Assembly: GCF_008831285.2 (NCBI RefSeq)
Contig: NC_045141.1
Location: 22,908,742 to 22,972,741 of the forward strand
Reading direction: 5' to 3'
DNA: 64,000 nucleotides
From: Nymphaea colorata
Lineage: Eukaryota > Streptophyta > Magnoliopsida > Nymphaeales > Nymphaeaceae
In this document: positions 1-11,666 of the stretch, piece by piece
Numbering within the stretch: position 1 is the first letter of the stretch
Layout of the letters: the number at the start of each line of letters is the position of its first letter
The notes under the pieces: model-generated
Database searches by the model: none
Seen by the model: the letters and a program-made list of their open reading frames with translations, nothing else
What the model was told of the DNA's origin: nothing
Position numbers and translations under genes: made by a program

Positions 1-125
1 CAACTAGCTCAAATTATTCATCTCCTTTTTTGAACTAAGTCTGTGTGAGTTTCAACTAGCTCAACTTATTCATCTGCTTTTTTGAACCGCCTCAAGCTGT
101 ATGTCTGATAATATTTTTGTCACAG

Positions 126-3100
126 GTTTATGTGAGCCTTGTCCAACTAATGCGGTGTGTTCTGAAGGCAAGTGGCAGTGTGTGCACGGATATATGAAGC
201 ATGGGAGATTATGTATAGAAGATGGAGAGATTAATCAAGCAGCTAGGAAACTTGTGTGTGAGAGGCAATCTTTCTTTGCAAGCTGTTAAGAAATTGGAAT
301 TCTCTGGGTATTTGGAAGTAATTCATTTTTTTTAATTACATATCATCTGAATGCAGTCAGACTGGATTCTACTTCATATCTGCAGATCTAGTGCACGGTT
401 TATGTGCACAGGAGCTGGGAAAGTCTGGGTATGTTTTCACATTGATTTGATTTCATGAATTTGCACATTTGCCTCCTAGGACACTTGTGTGGATGCATGT
501 ATATATGCTTATCTGCTTGTGTTTGCATTTCATTTTACATGCATAACTGTTTGTACGCTTTTGAGGCGATTGTGCATTTATATGTTCTCGGTTTCAGTTT
601 AAGGAAGAAGAAATATTAAACATCATGGATGGATACAAGTTGCCTGAATTTAGTTCAGACAGCAATTCTCACGTGCTTGTAAAGACAAAGGCAATGGAAT
701 CACTGCTTGTTGTACTGGAGACGAGGAAAGGCTATGATGGGTGGGGTGAATTCTTTGTTGCTTATAACTTTTATCTTGCCTGTTTGTGCAGTTTTTTCCT
801 CAACTTGAATACTTTTGTTGGGATTTTTGAGTAGGACTAAGGAGGTTAAGTGCCCAGATGCACTTGCGGAGAAGCACAAATCTGTTACTTGCCTTGTCCA
901 TGAGTGGGTCCTCAAGCATGTTTTGTTTTTGGTGGCCACAATCCCCATGGTGTGCTTTGCCCTGATTTTTTTCCCCCAAATTTACCTTGATTTTTTCAAT
1001 TATTAACGCTTCCTGCAACTGACAAATTACAGACAATTGCTTTGATAAGGATCTGCTGGAGAATTCATCAAAGCAGAAAACTCTCCACAAGGGCTGAACA
1101 ACTTTATACACAGGTAGGTGTTAGTTGGGTATGGAATTGTTTTTGATAGGTGAGTACAAAGTACATAATTATCCACTATGCTTATGATGTGTTATTCTGT
1201 TTACTATAAATTATTCAGTTTGATATTGTTTCACAAAGCTGGAGCAAATATAGGGCAAATGTACTTTATGTTGTTATTACCAAGTTCCATCCAACTTGAG
1301 GTATCATTTATCAATTTGATCATGCCTATTGAGTATTGGCATATAGCTAGGGCTTGGTTGCTAAAGAGTCGAGTTCACTATGACTTTGTCTTAGAACCCT
1401 CTTGTTTTTTTTTTCTCTGTTCAAGTCCAACCTGATTCTTTTGGTACCAGAAAGGTTGACATATACCCCATCCCATCATATCCTTCAACTGTATTCTCCT
1501 GGTTTTTTGTTTGGCATGGTCTAGATTACTGCAATGTAAGTAGCCTTACTTATTTCATTAACGATCTCTCCATAGCTTCCATACATTTAGGATACTCATG
1601 AAGCTCTTGGAATTACCAGTTCTCCATGGGAGATCTGGGGTAGGAGGGGTGTGCAGATGAAAATATGCAGAAGTATAAAAATTTTTAAGAAGGTAGACGC
1701 AAAATCAATGGAAGAATGGTGCTTTTCTTAGTTTAGGTGTGAAGATAGTGAAAGTGAACTCTTTTAACATAGAAAAGCTAAGCAAAAAGTATACTCATTA
1801 GTGGTTACTCAAATATTGAAAAAACTTAAAAACCTGAAATTATTGGTATTTTATATCAGCTGAAAGGATCAGCAGAATATTTTGGAAAAATCTCAATCCT
1901 TTTGTGAGTTTCCAAGGAAAAGGAAATTGTCATATTTTGTAAGCATATCTTTTCTATTTTTTCATGTTTCTCTTATAATTTAAAAACATTTACGTTTTTT
2001 TCTTGAAACTTTTTATGGAAACATTCTGAAAACCATATAATTTAATAATGTTTGTCTTATTCTTTTTATTCTTCAATTCTAAAACATCCAATATTTTCCC
2101 ATTAACTAAAAAAAATTGCCACAAATATTGTTCTCGGGTTTTTAACAGCGAGATTTTTCTTGGGTTTTTAATTGCAAAGTTGTATTTTTCAGGTAAATCT
2201 TGGGAAAAACTCGGAAAATTTTTAAAAATAAAAAAATTAGGTATAAATGAAATAAATGAGAAACTAACAGTAACAGGAAAACATAAATAAAACTATACAA
2301 CAGTGATAAAAGGAACGTTTTAATGATGTAATTTTGTTTAAGTTTATATTTGAATCCATTATAATATCAATGCTAAAAAATAGAAAATTGAAAAAATCAC
2401 AAAAACGCGATAAAAAAATTTCCCTGATTTTTTCAAAATACAGCAATTTTTTCCTGTTTTTTTCGGGTTTCTTATTTTTGGCATTAATGTCATGATATTT
2501 TCGATATCAGTGACACTGAAAAAAACAACTGCTGAAAAGAAGCCTCATAGGAAACCCTTGATAACAGTTTTCCTAGAACAATAGTAATTCTTATGCCAAA
2601 AGGTTCAAGGTTATCCATTTTGGCAATTGAAGATTTGCCTCAACAGCAACTGATTTGTATATAGAGTCTATTGTGTAATTCACTTAAATGCAGCTTGTGT
2701 CATGATATACAACGTGGTAAGTGTAATTTGTCACTACATGATTGTGTTTTTCGTACTTTGGAGGCCCAGATTGTACCGTCACATTATTATACTATATCTT
2801 GCATGTCTGAATTTATGGCATTTCTATTTTCTACATGTTCTTTGTGGTGTTACATCAGAAAAACGAAGGGAAGATCTTTATGTGTTTTTAACTCGGCTAG
2901 GGAAACCTGCTTTATCAGAAATATAAGGTTCTGTAGTAATTTATCAGGTGTGTGAAGTGCTCGAGGAAGCTGCCCTGATGGCGAAGGATACGGGTACAGA
3001 AGGTGATTCTTGGGTGGTAGCATCTCGATTACGAGATCATCTGCTCTCTCCAAAAGAAAGGACAAACAGTGCTTTGTGGAAAAAGGTATTTCATTTCTTA

Positions 3101-4627
3101 AATAACAAATATTCTTGCATCTCCTCTTCAAGAGTACAATGTTGTAAATTTTCTGCAATTAGTGTGTATATATGAATTCCCAGTGGAGGGAGGTCAGTCA
3201 GGGTTTGTTGGGATTAGTGATGCGTATTAGTTGATTGTTCTTTATGGGCGCAAACTGTCGTTACTTGCTATGCCTTCGCTCTGAGAAACAAGTGCGTGCT
3301 CAAATTTTGCCTTAAAAATTTCAGACTTCTGGTCATTTTCCTGGTTGAATGCATGTTACATGTGAACACTTGGATTCATGTAATCAAAGTTCAATGCACA
3401 TTATAATTCTTTATAAGGCCCATTTAGTACCATGAGGCCTCTTATGGCCTTGCTATCACATTGTACATTTCTGAGATCAAGTATGTCATGGGGTAAAAAA
3501 GTGTATTTTCCATGTAGGTTGAAGCATTGGTTCAAGAAGATTCTCGTTTAGACCAGTACCAAAAGTTGATAAAGGGTGAACCAAAAATTGTCTGGGAATG
3601 GCAAGGTATGATCCAGTCTCAATGCCAGGTTGTTTGTATTACTGTGAATGAGCATGATTAGTCTCAAAAAAATTTGTGAACAACTGTTTCTATCGGAACT
3701 TGCTGAACTCATGCCCTAAAACCTTGCAAACATAATATATATTACAAAACTTCCTTAAATTTCTTTTTCTGTGGTTCAATCCCCATTTTGTTGGAATTTC
3801 AAATTATTACGATGATCACAAAGCAACTGTTTTCTCATCAACTATTTGGATATGACAGTCAATTGGCATTGAACCTTCTCTCTGAAGATAAAGTTTCTAT
3901 ACATCTGTGGCTTCTTTCCTTGTTACTTGGTTGGTAGCAATCATAATTCATAACCACTCAAGGAGACCCAGAAAGTTTGTCTTGTAATAGATTCATTGTG
4001 TTTACATTAGAAATAATACCCTTGGTGGAGGAAGAAAAAGAAAAAAAGAAAAAAATTTGTCTGTTATGATTTCTATTCTGAAAATTTATTGAACTGCATT
4101 TTTAATTCTTTTTTTCCCTCATGAGAAATTGTTGAAGTACAGTCATGCTTCTTAAACTGAAAATCGCAGTGTTCCCACAAAACTTGTACTTGAATGTATT
4201 ACCACGGTTTAGAATTTCTTCTAAGTTGCTTTACAGGTTACTATAATGTTCTGTTAATTGTTGGTTTCAGTTTCAGTCTCTATTGTGAATTGGCTATCCT
4301 GGAAAATTGGCTAGGTGTTAAATGAAGGGAGAAAGATCACCTTATGGCATATGTAGATACATAGAGGCTTTTTGGAAATTGACTAATAATCTGTTTACGG
4401 CCAACTTAGGAAAATTAGGCACTTTATTTCCCAGATTCTTGGTGCTGATTTTTCTTGATTTATTGAAAAATGTATAAAATACTTCTTCTTCCGTGCTTGT
4501 AGTTGAGGGTTCCCTCCGTTCGAATAAAGTGAAGGGCAAATCGAGCAAGATGAAGGCCGATGAGCACATAGTTGAGTCTTCTCAACATGTCCGAAGGAAA
4601 CTACAGCTATGTGAACCAGATTGCTGA
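126..4627 (+). CDS. MAN1/Src1 C-terminal (MSC) domain protein, 5' end missing
   Basis: This is the 3' part of a spliced gene for a plant inner-nuclear-membrane protein of the MAN1/Src1 (Heh/LEM relative) type, which in other eukaryotes tethers chromatin to the envelope. Exons read by frame and GT-AG sites are 126-255, 386-428, 598-740, 835-949, 1033-1113, 2948-3085, 3518-3605 and 4503-4627. All phases agree and give 286 residues to a TGA. In order, the visible part shows a Cys-rich start (CEPCPTNAVC, then CVHGY), a linker, a hydrophobic segment around HVLFLVATIPM continuing into the next exon, and the typical MSC ending with WVVASRLRDHLLSP, ALWKKVEALVQEDSR and a KGEP..VWEWQ motif. A short basic tail follows. 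The family assignment rests on recalled motif resemblance. The ATG at 101 is intronic and is not the start; earlier exons lie left of the window. Confidence 0.78.
1114..2947 (+). other. Long intron of the MSC gene with an AT-rich, repeat-like core
   Basis: This intron is by far the longest of the gene in view. Its middle, about 1980-2510, is extremely A+T-rich, with repeated runs such as TTTTTCTTG, GGGTTTTTAA and AAAAATTTCCC on both strands. The texture suggests a decayed transposon insertion. No coding sequence or clear terminal repeats were recognised. Confidence 0.35.
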
Positions 4628-6510
4628 TATATTAATTGCACTTTTCTTTTCCCTTTCTTTGTAAAGGTCATTCCTCACAGTATCTGTAATATTTGTTCTT
4701 TACGTTGAGGAGAGAAGCCATCAAGTTCTTTTCGATGTGTTGGACAGGGTAACTCAGGAACTGTGTATTTACTTATCCTCCCTTGTTTTGGTTCTCTCAA
4801 TGTAAAACTCTACCTCTTTCTTACCAGGAAAACTTTTTCTTATTCAACAAACGCCCCATTATCGAAAAAGGACAGTTTCAATATATATACATATATTCTT
4901 CGTTCTTTTCTGCTCTTTTTTTTTTTTAATTTTCTTCTCAACTTTTGTCTTCCTATTTTCCATTTTTTTTTTGTTTCTCTATGTTCTTTTTCAAACTCTA
5001 CTTCCTTCTCCAGCTTCTCTTCCTTGCCTCGTGACGGTAACTAAAACTGCCTTCACTCGACTGGCTCATACAGCTCGTAATGTTCAGTTAATTCGAAAGG
5101 AATGAGTACATAAAATGCACAGTTTGGAACATAAAAGCTTAAGAAAAGCTTCTTTATAACCGAGAAAATGAAGCAACCTAATGCGTTGAAGCTTCCAAAA
5201 GGCCCTTTCCATCAGCTTTATCGGATCCCAACTAAAAAGTACGTGCTATGTTTCGAAACTGGTCGACCTTGTCCGACGTCCATCACTTTTTGGCTTCCAT
5301 TTTCCGGAAAAGTTTTTGGCTTTCATTTTCGATTTCTTCATAGTTGAAACATCACATTTATCTATTACCTTGAGGGGTACTCCAAATCGAGTTCTTATTG
5401 TTGCAGCCACATATGTTCCTATGCTAAACAGAGCTAGGATTGTTTTTTACAAGGTGTGCTTAGGCTTTTGGCTGTTTTCGTTCTGATGGAGGAAATAGGA
5501 GTTTGATAACAGGACTGATGCTGAGAGATTAGACAAAAGCTTCAACAGGAAAGTTAAATCATAAAGGAGAAAGTGGGATATTACTTTGCCAAGAAAGTGG
5601 AGTTGCAGAGAGAATTATGAATGCTGGACCCCATAAAAAATGGTGCTTTTGATGTATGTTTCACTCAGCAATGAAAATCATTGTCCTTTGGCAAAACAAA
5701 TTTTTTTTTTTGGCAAAATGAAGCAAAAAAGGCTCCAAGCTCTACCTTATAGATTTAAGGTGTGAGATGGGCTAGTGATTGAGAGAGCCCATTAATCCCA
5801 CTGAAATTTGGTCACCAAATTCTGATCCAACTCTGAGGTAGGCGTGCATCTGATCGTAGAAGGATGCTGAAACTGATTATATTAAATACAAATCTAACTG
5901 TGTATGGCTTTTATTGCTATAAGTTTCAGAATTTCTCGGCTTCTGTCTGCCACCAAATCCAAATCCAGGTCCAAAAACAAAACAACCTGTTTGGATGCAA
6001 GGGAAAAGAAATGAAATGAAGAGAAAGGAAATAAAAAGTCGATGTAAATCCAATCGGTTCAAAATTCGAGAGATTGGGATGAAAAAAAATGCTGTATGAC
6101 TCACATTCCCTTGCATTTCCTTTCCATCCATTTCTTATCCTTCCTTTCCTTTCGTCCAAACAAGACGCTAGTTATTGATATGCCAGTGAGTCTTTTATTA
6201 ATTTAAAACATATCGGATTCAGGTATAGGTTAAAACTCATATTTAAATTACTTGAAACCAAACCCAAGTTCAAGCAAGTCAAATATAAAAACCTGACATT
6301 TGAGAAGAGCAAGTGTAATGATCAGATCCTTCTCCCCAGAAAATGAGTTTGCTCATTGATGATTATTTGATAAGGGAAACAATTGGTGGAAATTAGACTG
6401 GTTTAAAGTTTAAACTGCCACTCGGTCACCGTCTGATGCCTTGTAACATGACGAGGCAGGCGACGTGACATATTGTGATACATGACATTTTCTGTTTTAC
6501 ATTTGAGTGC
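4628..6510. other. Intergenic region and 3' flank of the MSC gene
   Basis: No gene was recognised. The open frame at 4763-5044 is T-rich low-complexity sequence without a homologue that I recognise. The only structured item is the inverted repeat at about 5985-6168, listed separately. No AATAAA was found immediately after the MSC stop codon. Confidence 0.5.
5985..6168. mobile_element. Small MITE-like element with imperfect terminal inverted repeats
   Basis: The left end reads CTGTTTGGATGCAAGGGAAA and the right end, reverse complemented, begins CTTGTTTGGACGAAAGGAAA. The arms continue with matching purine-rich sequence (AAGAAATG). The size of about 185 bp and the TGTTTGGA-type termini resemble Tourist or hAT MITEs of plants. 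A target-site duplication could not be fixed by eye, so the exact ends are approximate. Confidence 0.5.
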
Positions 6511-7410
6511 TAGCTTTTTCCCCGTGCCTTTGGAACATAGCCTTGAAAAGATATAGCATAGACTAAACTAGAAGCACCTTCGAATAAGTATAATCAGAAT
6601 AATATGATGACTATGCGCAGAAACTTGAGGGAGAAGGAAAGAGCAAAATATTTGTTTAAGACGACCCCAAGTTGTTTCAATTCAATGCTCATATTGCCTT
6701 CGATATATGCAAACCGAATTCTTCTTAACAAATATAATATGACTTTGACAAACCTTGAATTACCCAATAAAGAATACACATTTTAAAGCAATATTCGAGA
6801 AGGACATCTTCTCCAGAGAAGATGACAGCATCCATTTGGAAGAAGGTCCACATTTGGGTGGAAACTTTTTTAATCTAAAGAGGTTTGGGCACAGTCAAGT
6901 TTCGTCAACCTTGTGAATGAGACAAGTCCTCTCCGGCCAGCTAGCTTTATCCCCGTGCCTTTGGAACATAGCCTTGAAAAGATATAATATAGACTAAACT
7001 AGAAGCACCATCCAATAAATATAATCAGAATAATATGATAACTATGGCGCAGAAACTTGAGGGAGAAGGAAAGAGCAAAATATTTATTTAAGACGACCTC
7101 TAGTTGTTTCAATTCAATCCTCATATTGCCTTTGATATATGCAAACCGAATTCTTCTTAACAAATATAATATGATGAGAAATCGGCCATCGAAGATCACC
7201 AATTTTGGTTTTTATGACAAACTTTGAACTACCCAATAAAGAAATGCACATTTTAAAGCAATATTTGAGAAAGACATCGCTTCCAGCAAAAATGGCAGCA
7301 TCTATTTGGAAGAAGGTCCACATTTGGGTGGAAACTTTTTAATCTAAAGAGGTTTGGGCACGGTCAGGTTTCGTCAACCTCATCAATCAGACAAGTCCTC
7401 TCCGGCCAGC
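6511..7410. repeat. Direct tandem duplication, two units of about 431 and 469 bp
   Basis: Unit 1 is about 6511-6941 and unit 2 about 6942-7410. Both start at TAGCTTT(T/A)TCCCCGTGCC, run through the same GGAACATAGCCTTGAAAAG block, and end at CCTCTCCGGCCAGC. Unit 2 carries roughly 35-40 extra bases near 7173-7213. The unit contains no convincing gene. The 60-70 codon frames on both strands of each unit differ between units and look incidental. Confidence 0.85.
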
Positions 7411-7770
7411 CGTCGGTGGGCAGTGGGCGCCGCTTTCTTTTTCATTGTGGCCATCGAAGAAACCAAGAAAAAATGGCGGTCCCTCTGAGGTGGAGTTCCA
7501 CTTCCACTGGGTGAAGTGATTCTACGTCGCTGGCACACGTTTTATGGAGGCGCATATTGATAACGTAAAAAGTAGCTTGTTGCCACACCACGTGACTTCC
7601 TTTCAGAAGCTCGAGGAACTTAAACGATAATTGAAAATTTTGCTTCCCAATCTTTCTCAATCGCCTTTCTTTCAGCTTGTACGAGTTATTTTTCCACCAT
7701 GGACCGGCTGCTTCATGGCAGGCCTGTAAAGCTCTGCCACTTACAGCTTTCTAGACATTTCTGTGACTTG

Positions 7771-7801
<31 letters not shown>

Positions 7802-10800
7802 CAAATTATTCTTGTCTAGTAAATTACATAGTTCATCACAGTTCCTACCAGGAAAACAACAGCAAGAAGATCCTGAAAAGTTTTAGTAAGTGAGGAAAAC
7901 TTCAAGAGTAAAAGAACAAGAAAACAACAAAGAGTTCAATAACTTCAAGGGTCAAGTGACAGCCTTGAATTATTTCAAGATTCAGTAGATAGAATCTGCT
8001 GATTCAACCTAATATTGGTCTATTCTTGAGACTCCCTCCAGTTTTTTTTTTTTGTTTTTTTGCTAATCCTGACACGGACCAAATTGAATTGCTTCGTTTT
8101 TATTGAAATCGATCGATTCAAGCTGATTTTTTACGATGTTTTATTAGAGTGGGTTCTACATGTACCTGTCCACCCTCGAGTGGTTTGGGTCAATCATAGT
8201 TGGTAAACTCACAGATCTAAGTTGCGAGTCATCCGAATCGGTTAGGATCATCTAGTTACTGAGTCACGAGTCAGGAACCGTTTAATCAGTTAGGATCGTC
8301 AATTAATTACATGTTATTTCTTGTCATGCATTGCTGAATACTGCAGTTTATTTGTTTTTTGAATTATTAAATGTAAAAAACTTTACTAAATATACAAAAA
8401 TGCTTATTATTACATGTTAAAAAAATCAAATATAAGATCTCCACAGACTAACCTTCTTCACCTAATTATAAAAAAAATGCAGTATAAAAATTCACTTTCA
8501 CTTGGCTCCAAATGTTGCCCAAAAAAGATCATGTTAGATTATAATATATAACTTCTTGTGTGCATATAGCCTTAAAAAATTGGACGCTACAAATGAGAGT
8601 TGTTGGGATGTTAAAGTCCTTCGAAAGATCCCACTAACTTAAAATTAAAAGGAAAACGTTTAAAAAATCGTACCACGAAAAAGATGATTGCTAATGTCAT
8701 AAGCAAATTCAAGTATTACATTTTCAGTCAAGAACTTGGGCAGCAAGGCGCTATTAGTTTATAGGCCGCATTGGTTATATATATGTCGACATTTATTTTG
8801 TAATAATTAAATATTGATAGATGACATGATTATGATCTCCATGACAAAACCATTAGCCAAAAGGTGACAACATGCCAAGAATGGCAGCACATAAAGTATG
8901 CAGAAGCAAAATAATTTGCATTGTCCTCTTCGGTTTATTTGCTTCCATGAAATTTCTCGTCTAAATGCAGGACGACTTTATGGGGAGGAAAATCTTGGAA
9001 TATATTGTCCTTGCAATGGTAATGAACATAGGACAAAGAAAACCTTACTGCTCTTTCATATTGACCATTTGGAGAAAAAGGAGAGTAAATCCATGGCTCA
9101 AAAGAAGAACACCTGTCGACTGTTTCTTTCTATATGACACTATCTGTTCACCTCCATTTCTCTAATCAATCGACCTCATGCATCTTTTCTTAAACCACGG
9201 TTAGCATTCCTCTTGTGCCAGATCTGTTTGTTGCATATAAAGCTGGAATTTTCCTTTTTTAATGAGATCAATCACTTTTTCTTCGAAAGATGACAACCTC
9301 TCCCCACTTCAGCTTGTTGGTTAATAAATGAGACACGTACCACTTTCCCCTTGGCTTTCTTGGATTCGGGATAAAAGTTTTGCTTCTTTAACCAAACACT
9401 GTCTTATAGTTTTATGTTTCTGTAATCTCTCAATAATGAAAAGTTCCATGCCTCTTGAGAATGGCCTGACCTACAACTACCAAGGCCACCATCTTGGCCA
9501 TTCTCTCTCTCTCTCTCAAACAGAAAAGAGAAACGAAGAGAAAGTAGCCACTACCCGCTGCATTTGACACGTTTCCAAGTCTACAAAGTTGATATAATCT
9601 GACAGACCTCATTCTTCAAAGAAGATAATATCTGTTTCACAATTCTTAAATTAAGGTATGGAATGGCGTAGTGTAGTTGGTCCGAGTTGGTAAGCCAGTA
9701 AAAACTCGTTCTTCAATTTGATTTTTATGAACGCTATTCTTTTAAACAGCAAATAATAGCAAACGCTACCCTTATATTAAATTAAAAGGAGTAACAGTAA
9801 ATTCACTTAGATTCCAAAGCAATACTAAACCCTGAAAGTAGGGGAAGGGAGACGAGTTTCAGCCTCTTCATGGAGGTTCCTTCCATGACTCTCAAATCAA
9901 ATTAAGAACACTTTCAATAGTACGAACAAGGAAAGGAAAAGAAAGCTTCAACTGGTTCGGATAATCACTTAGGGCTGTGTCCAAGAGGCTTATTTCGAGC
10001 TCGAAGCGAATTGTGTTCATGTCAAAATCTGATTTTGCAACGACTTTTTAAATGATAAAACATAGAAAGCTGAAGATTCCGACTACCCTAAATATGACAC
10101 TCCGTTCATCACAAAACATGAATCTTTCCATCCAAAGTGAAAAACTTTCAAAGTACATCCGGTAAATGGTTCTAGACGGGATGTTTATCACCAAATGGGT
10201 AAATGAACGGCCAGTAATGTGAAAAACACCGGCTTGCGGTGGGTGAGGTTGCCGTACTTTTCACCCTAGAGAGTTACTGACTGTCATGGGATCTTTCATC
10301 CAAATTGTGAGTGTGGTTTTGTCTATAATATTGCCAAATAAGATACGTGGCCCATGTTATTGGAAATTTGGACGGCTACAACGGGTGGCAACCTGAGCCT
10401 AGTTCAAGTACAGCCGAAATATAACCGGTCCAATGAATGCATTATAAAAGAACTTGGTCATTTCTTGGCCATCAACTGGACAAGGAAAAAGACGAAGCTA
10501 TCATCTGTCAAGCCCGAAAAGAGCCGACGGTACAAGTTTGAAACTAATCCAATTTGCAATTGGGAGAAAGGTAGCCATATTGTCCGTCACTGGTATGGCC
10601 GGTTAGATCGAACTACTGCAACCGTGGCTCACCGCCGGCGAGCTCCTAAAGCCCACCTTGAGACAACACAAGGTATCTCGTTTCTACGTATTGCTATCCT
10701 GAATCTCAGCACCATTGCTTACGGAAGGTTTTCCTTTATTTCTGCTCATTCTTTTAATTGGGTTAACTTAGGTTGTCTGAGTTTAGCTGCTCAGTAAATA

Positions 10801-11666
10801 GTCTAAAAATTCCCCACCCATTCTGAGTTTTAAGATATACGGGCAATTAATAACTTTAGCTCCATTTATTCCATTCATTTCATATTCTGCAAAGTTTGAA
10901 TGAGATAAGCCTTAAAATTTAGAATAAAATAATGCATCTCATGCACCCCACTAACGAGGTTGGACACAAAATAAAGAGGGGAAAGCAGAAAGGAAACAGA
11001 GTCGACACGAGAAGGACAAAAATGCAGTGAGAGACCACTAAGCACGCATGCGCCTGACAATCTTTCTCTTTTCTCTCTGTCAGCAACTTGCCACAAGTGA
11101 AAGGAAGAAGCTCGGTTCACGTCCAAATAAGCAGCCAAGAACTACGGCATCATTTCTGTGTCCTATCCACCATCTTCTCCAAGCTTTTCTCTCCTCTATC
11201 AAAACCAGTAAGGCTCAGAGCCAACGTTGAGGAGTCATACTTTTAAGTTTAACTTTCAGAAGCGCTTCAGTTTCATCATTGGAGATGCCACTTTCTGTCT
11301 CTTGATATAGAAATCCATTTCAAGTACACCGTGAAACTTTTACGTTTATGCTTCTGTTTTAACTCTTTTTTAGGCTAATCCATTTGAAAGTGAAGCTTCT
11401 TTTTTCCAACTTTCAGTTGCATAAAGTTCGTTTCCTGATATCTGGTTTTCTTGTTTTTAAGGATTTTCAGGTTCTGCTTCTTGAATGTTGTCTCAAGCCT
11501 TAGAATTACCGTTTCTAGTACAATGCAGAAGGAACCTCTCTGGCGCCGGTGAATGATACAAGAGCGAACTGAGGCGAGCTCAGCACCTGATAAGATTGCC
11601 TTGTTCAAGCTTCTGCGTTGATTGGTTTTCCATTATATCGTGCGCACATGTTTCTGAATGTCAGTC
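7411..11666. other. Intergenic region upstream of the ABCC gene
   Basis: No gene was supported. Short frames at 8898-9165 and the 147-codon frame at 10354-10797 show no recognisable domain and no neighbouring exons. Microsatellites occur at 7774-7801 and about 9501-9517. The last few hundred bases probably hold the promoter and 5' leader of the ABCC gene, but no TATA box could be assigned confidently. Confidence 0.45.
7774..7801. repeat. (TA)n microsatellite
   Basis: A perfect run of alternating T and A of about 14 repeats in intergenic DNA. Confidence 0.9.

Noticed and set aside
101-125. ATG at 101 as the start of the first gene
   Set aside because: A CACAG acceptor at 121-125 precedes the conserved Cys-rich exon, and the residues before it do not resemble the family.
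10354-10797. 147-codon open frame upstream of the ABCC gene
   Set aside because: No domain, no signal peptide, no linked exons, and mixed low-quality codon use. It is most likely chance.
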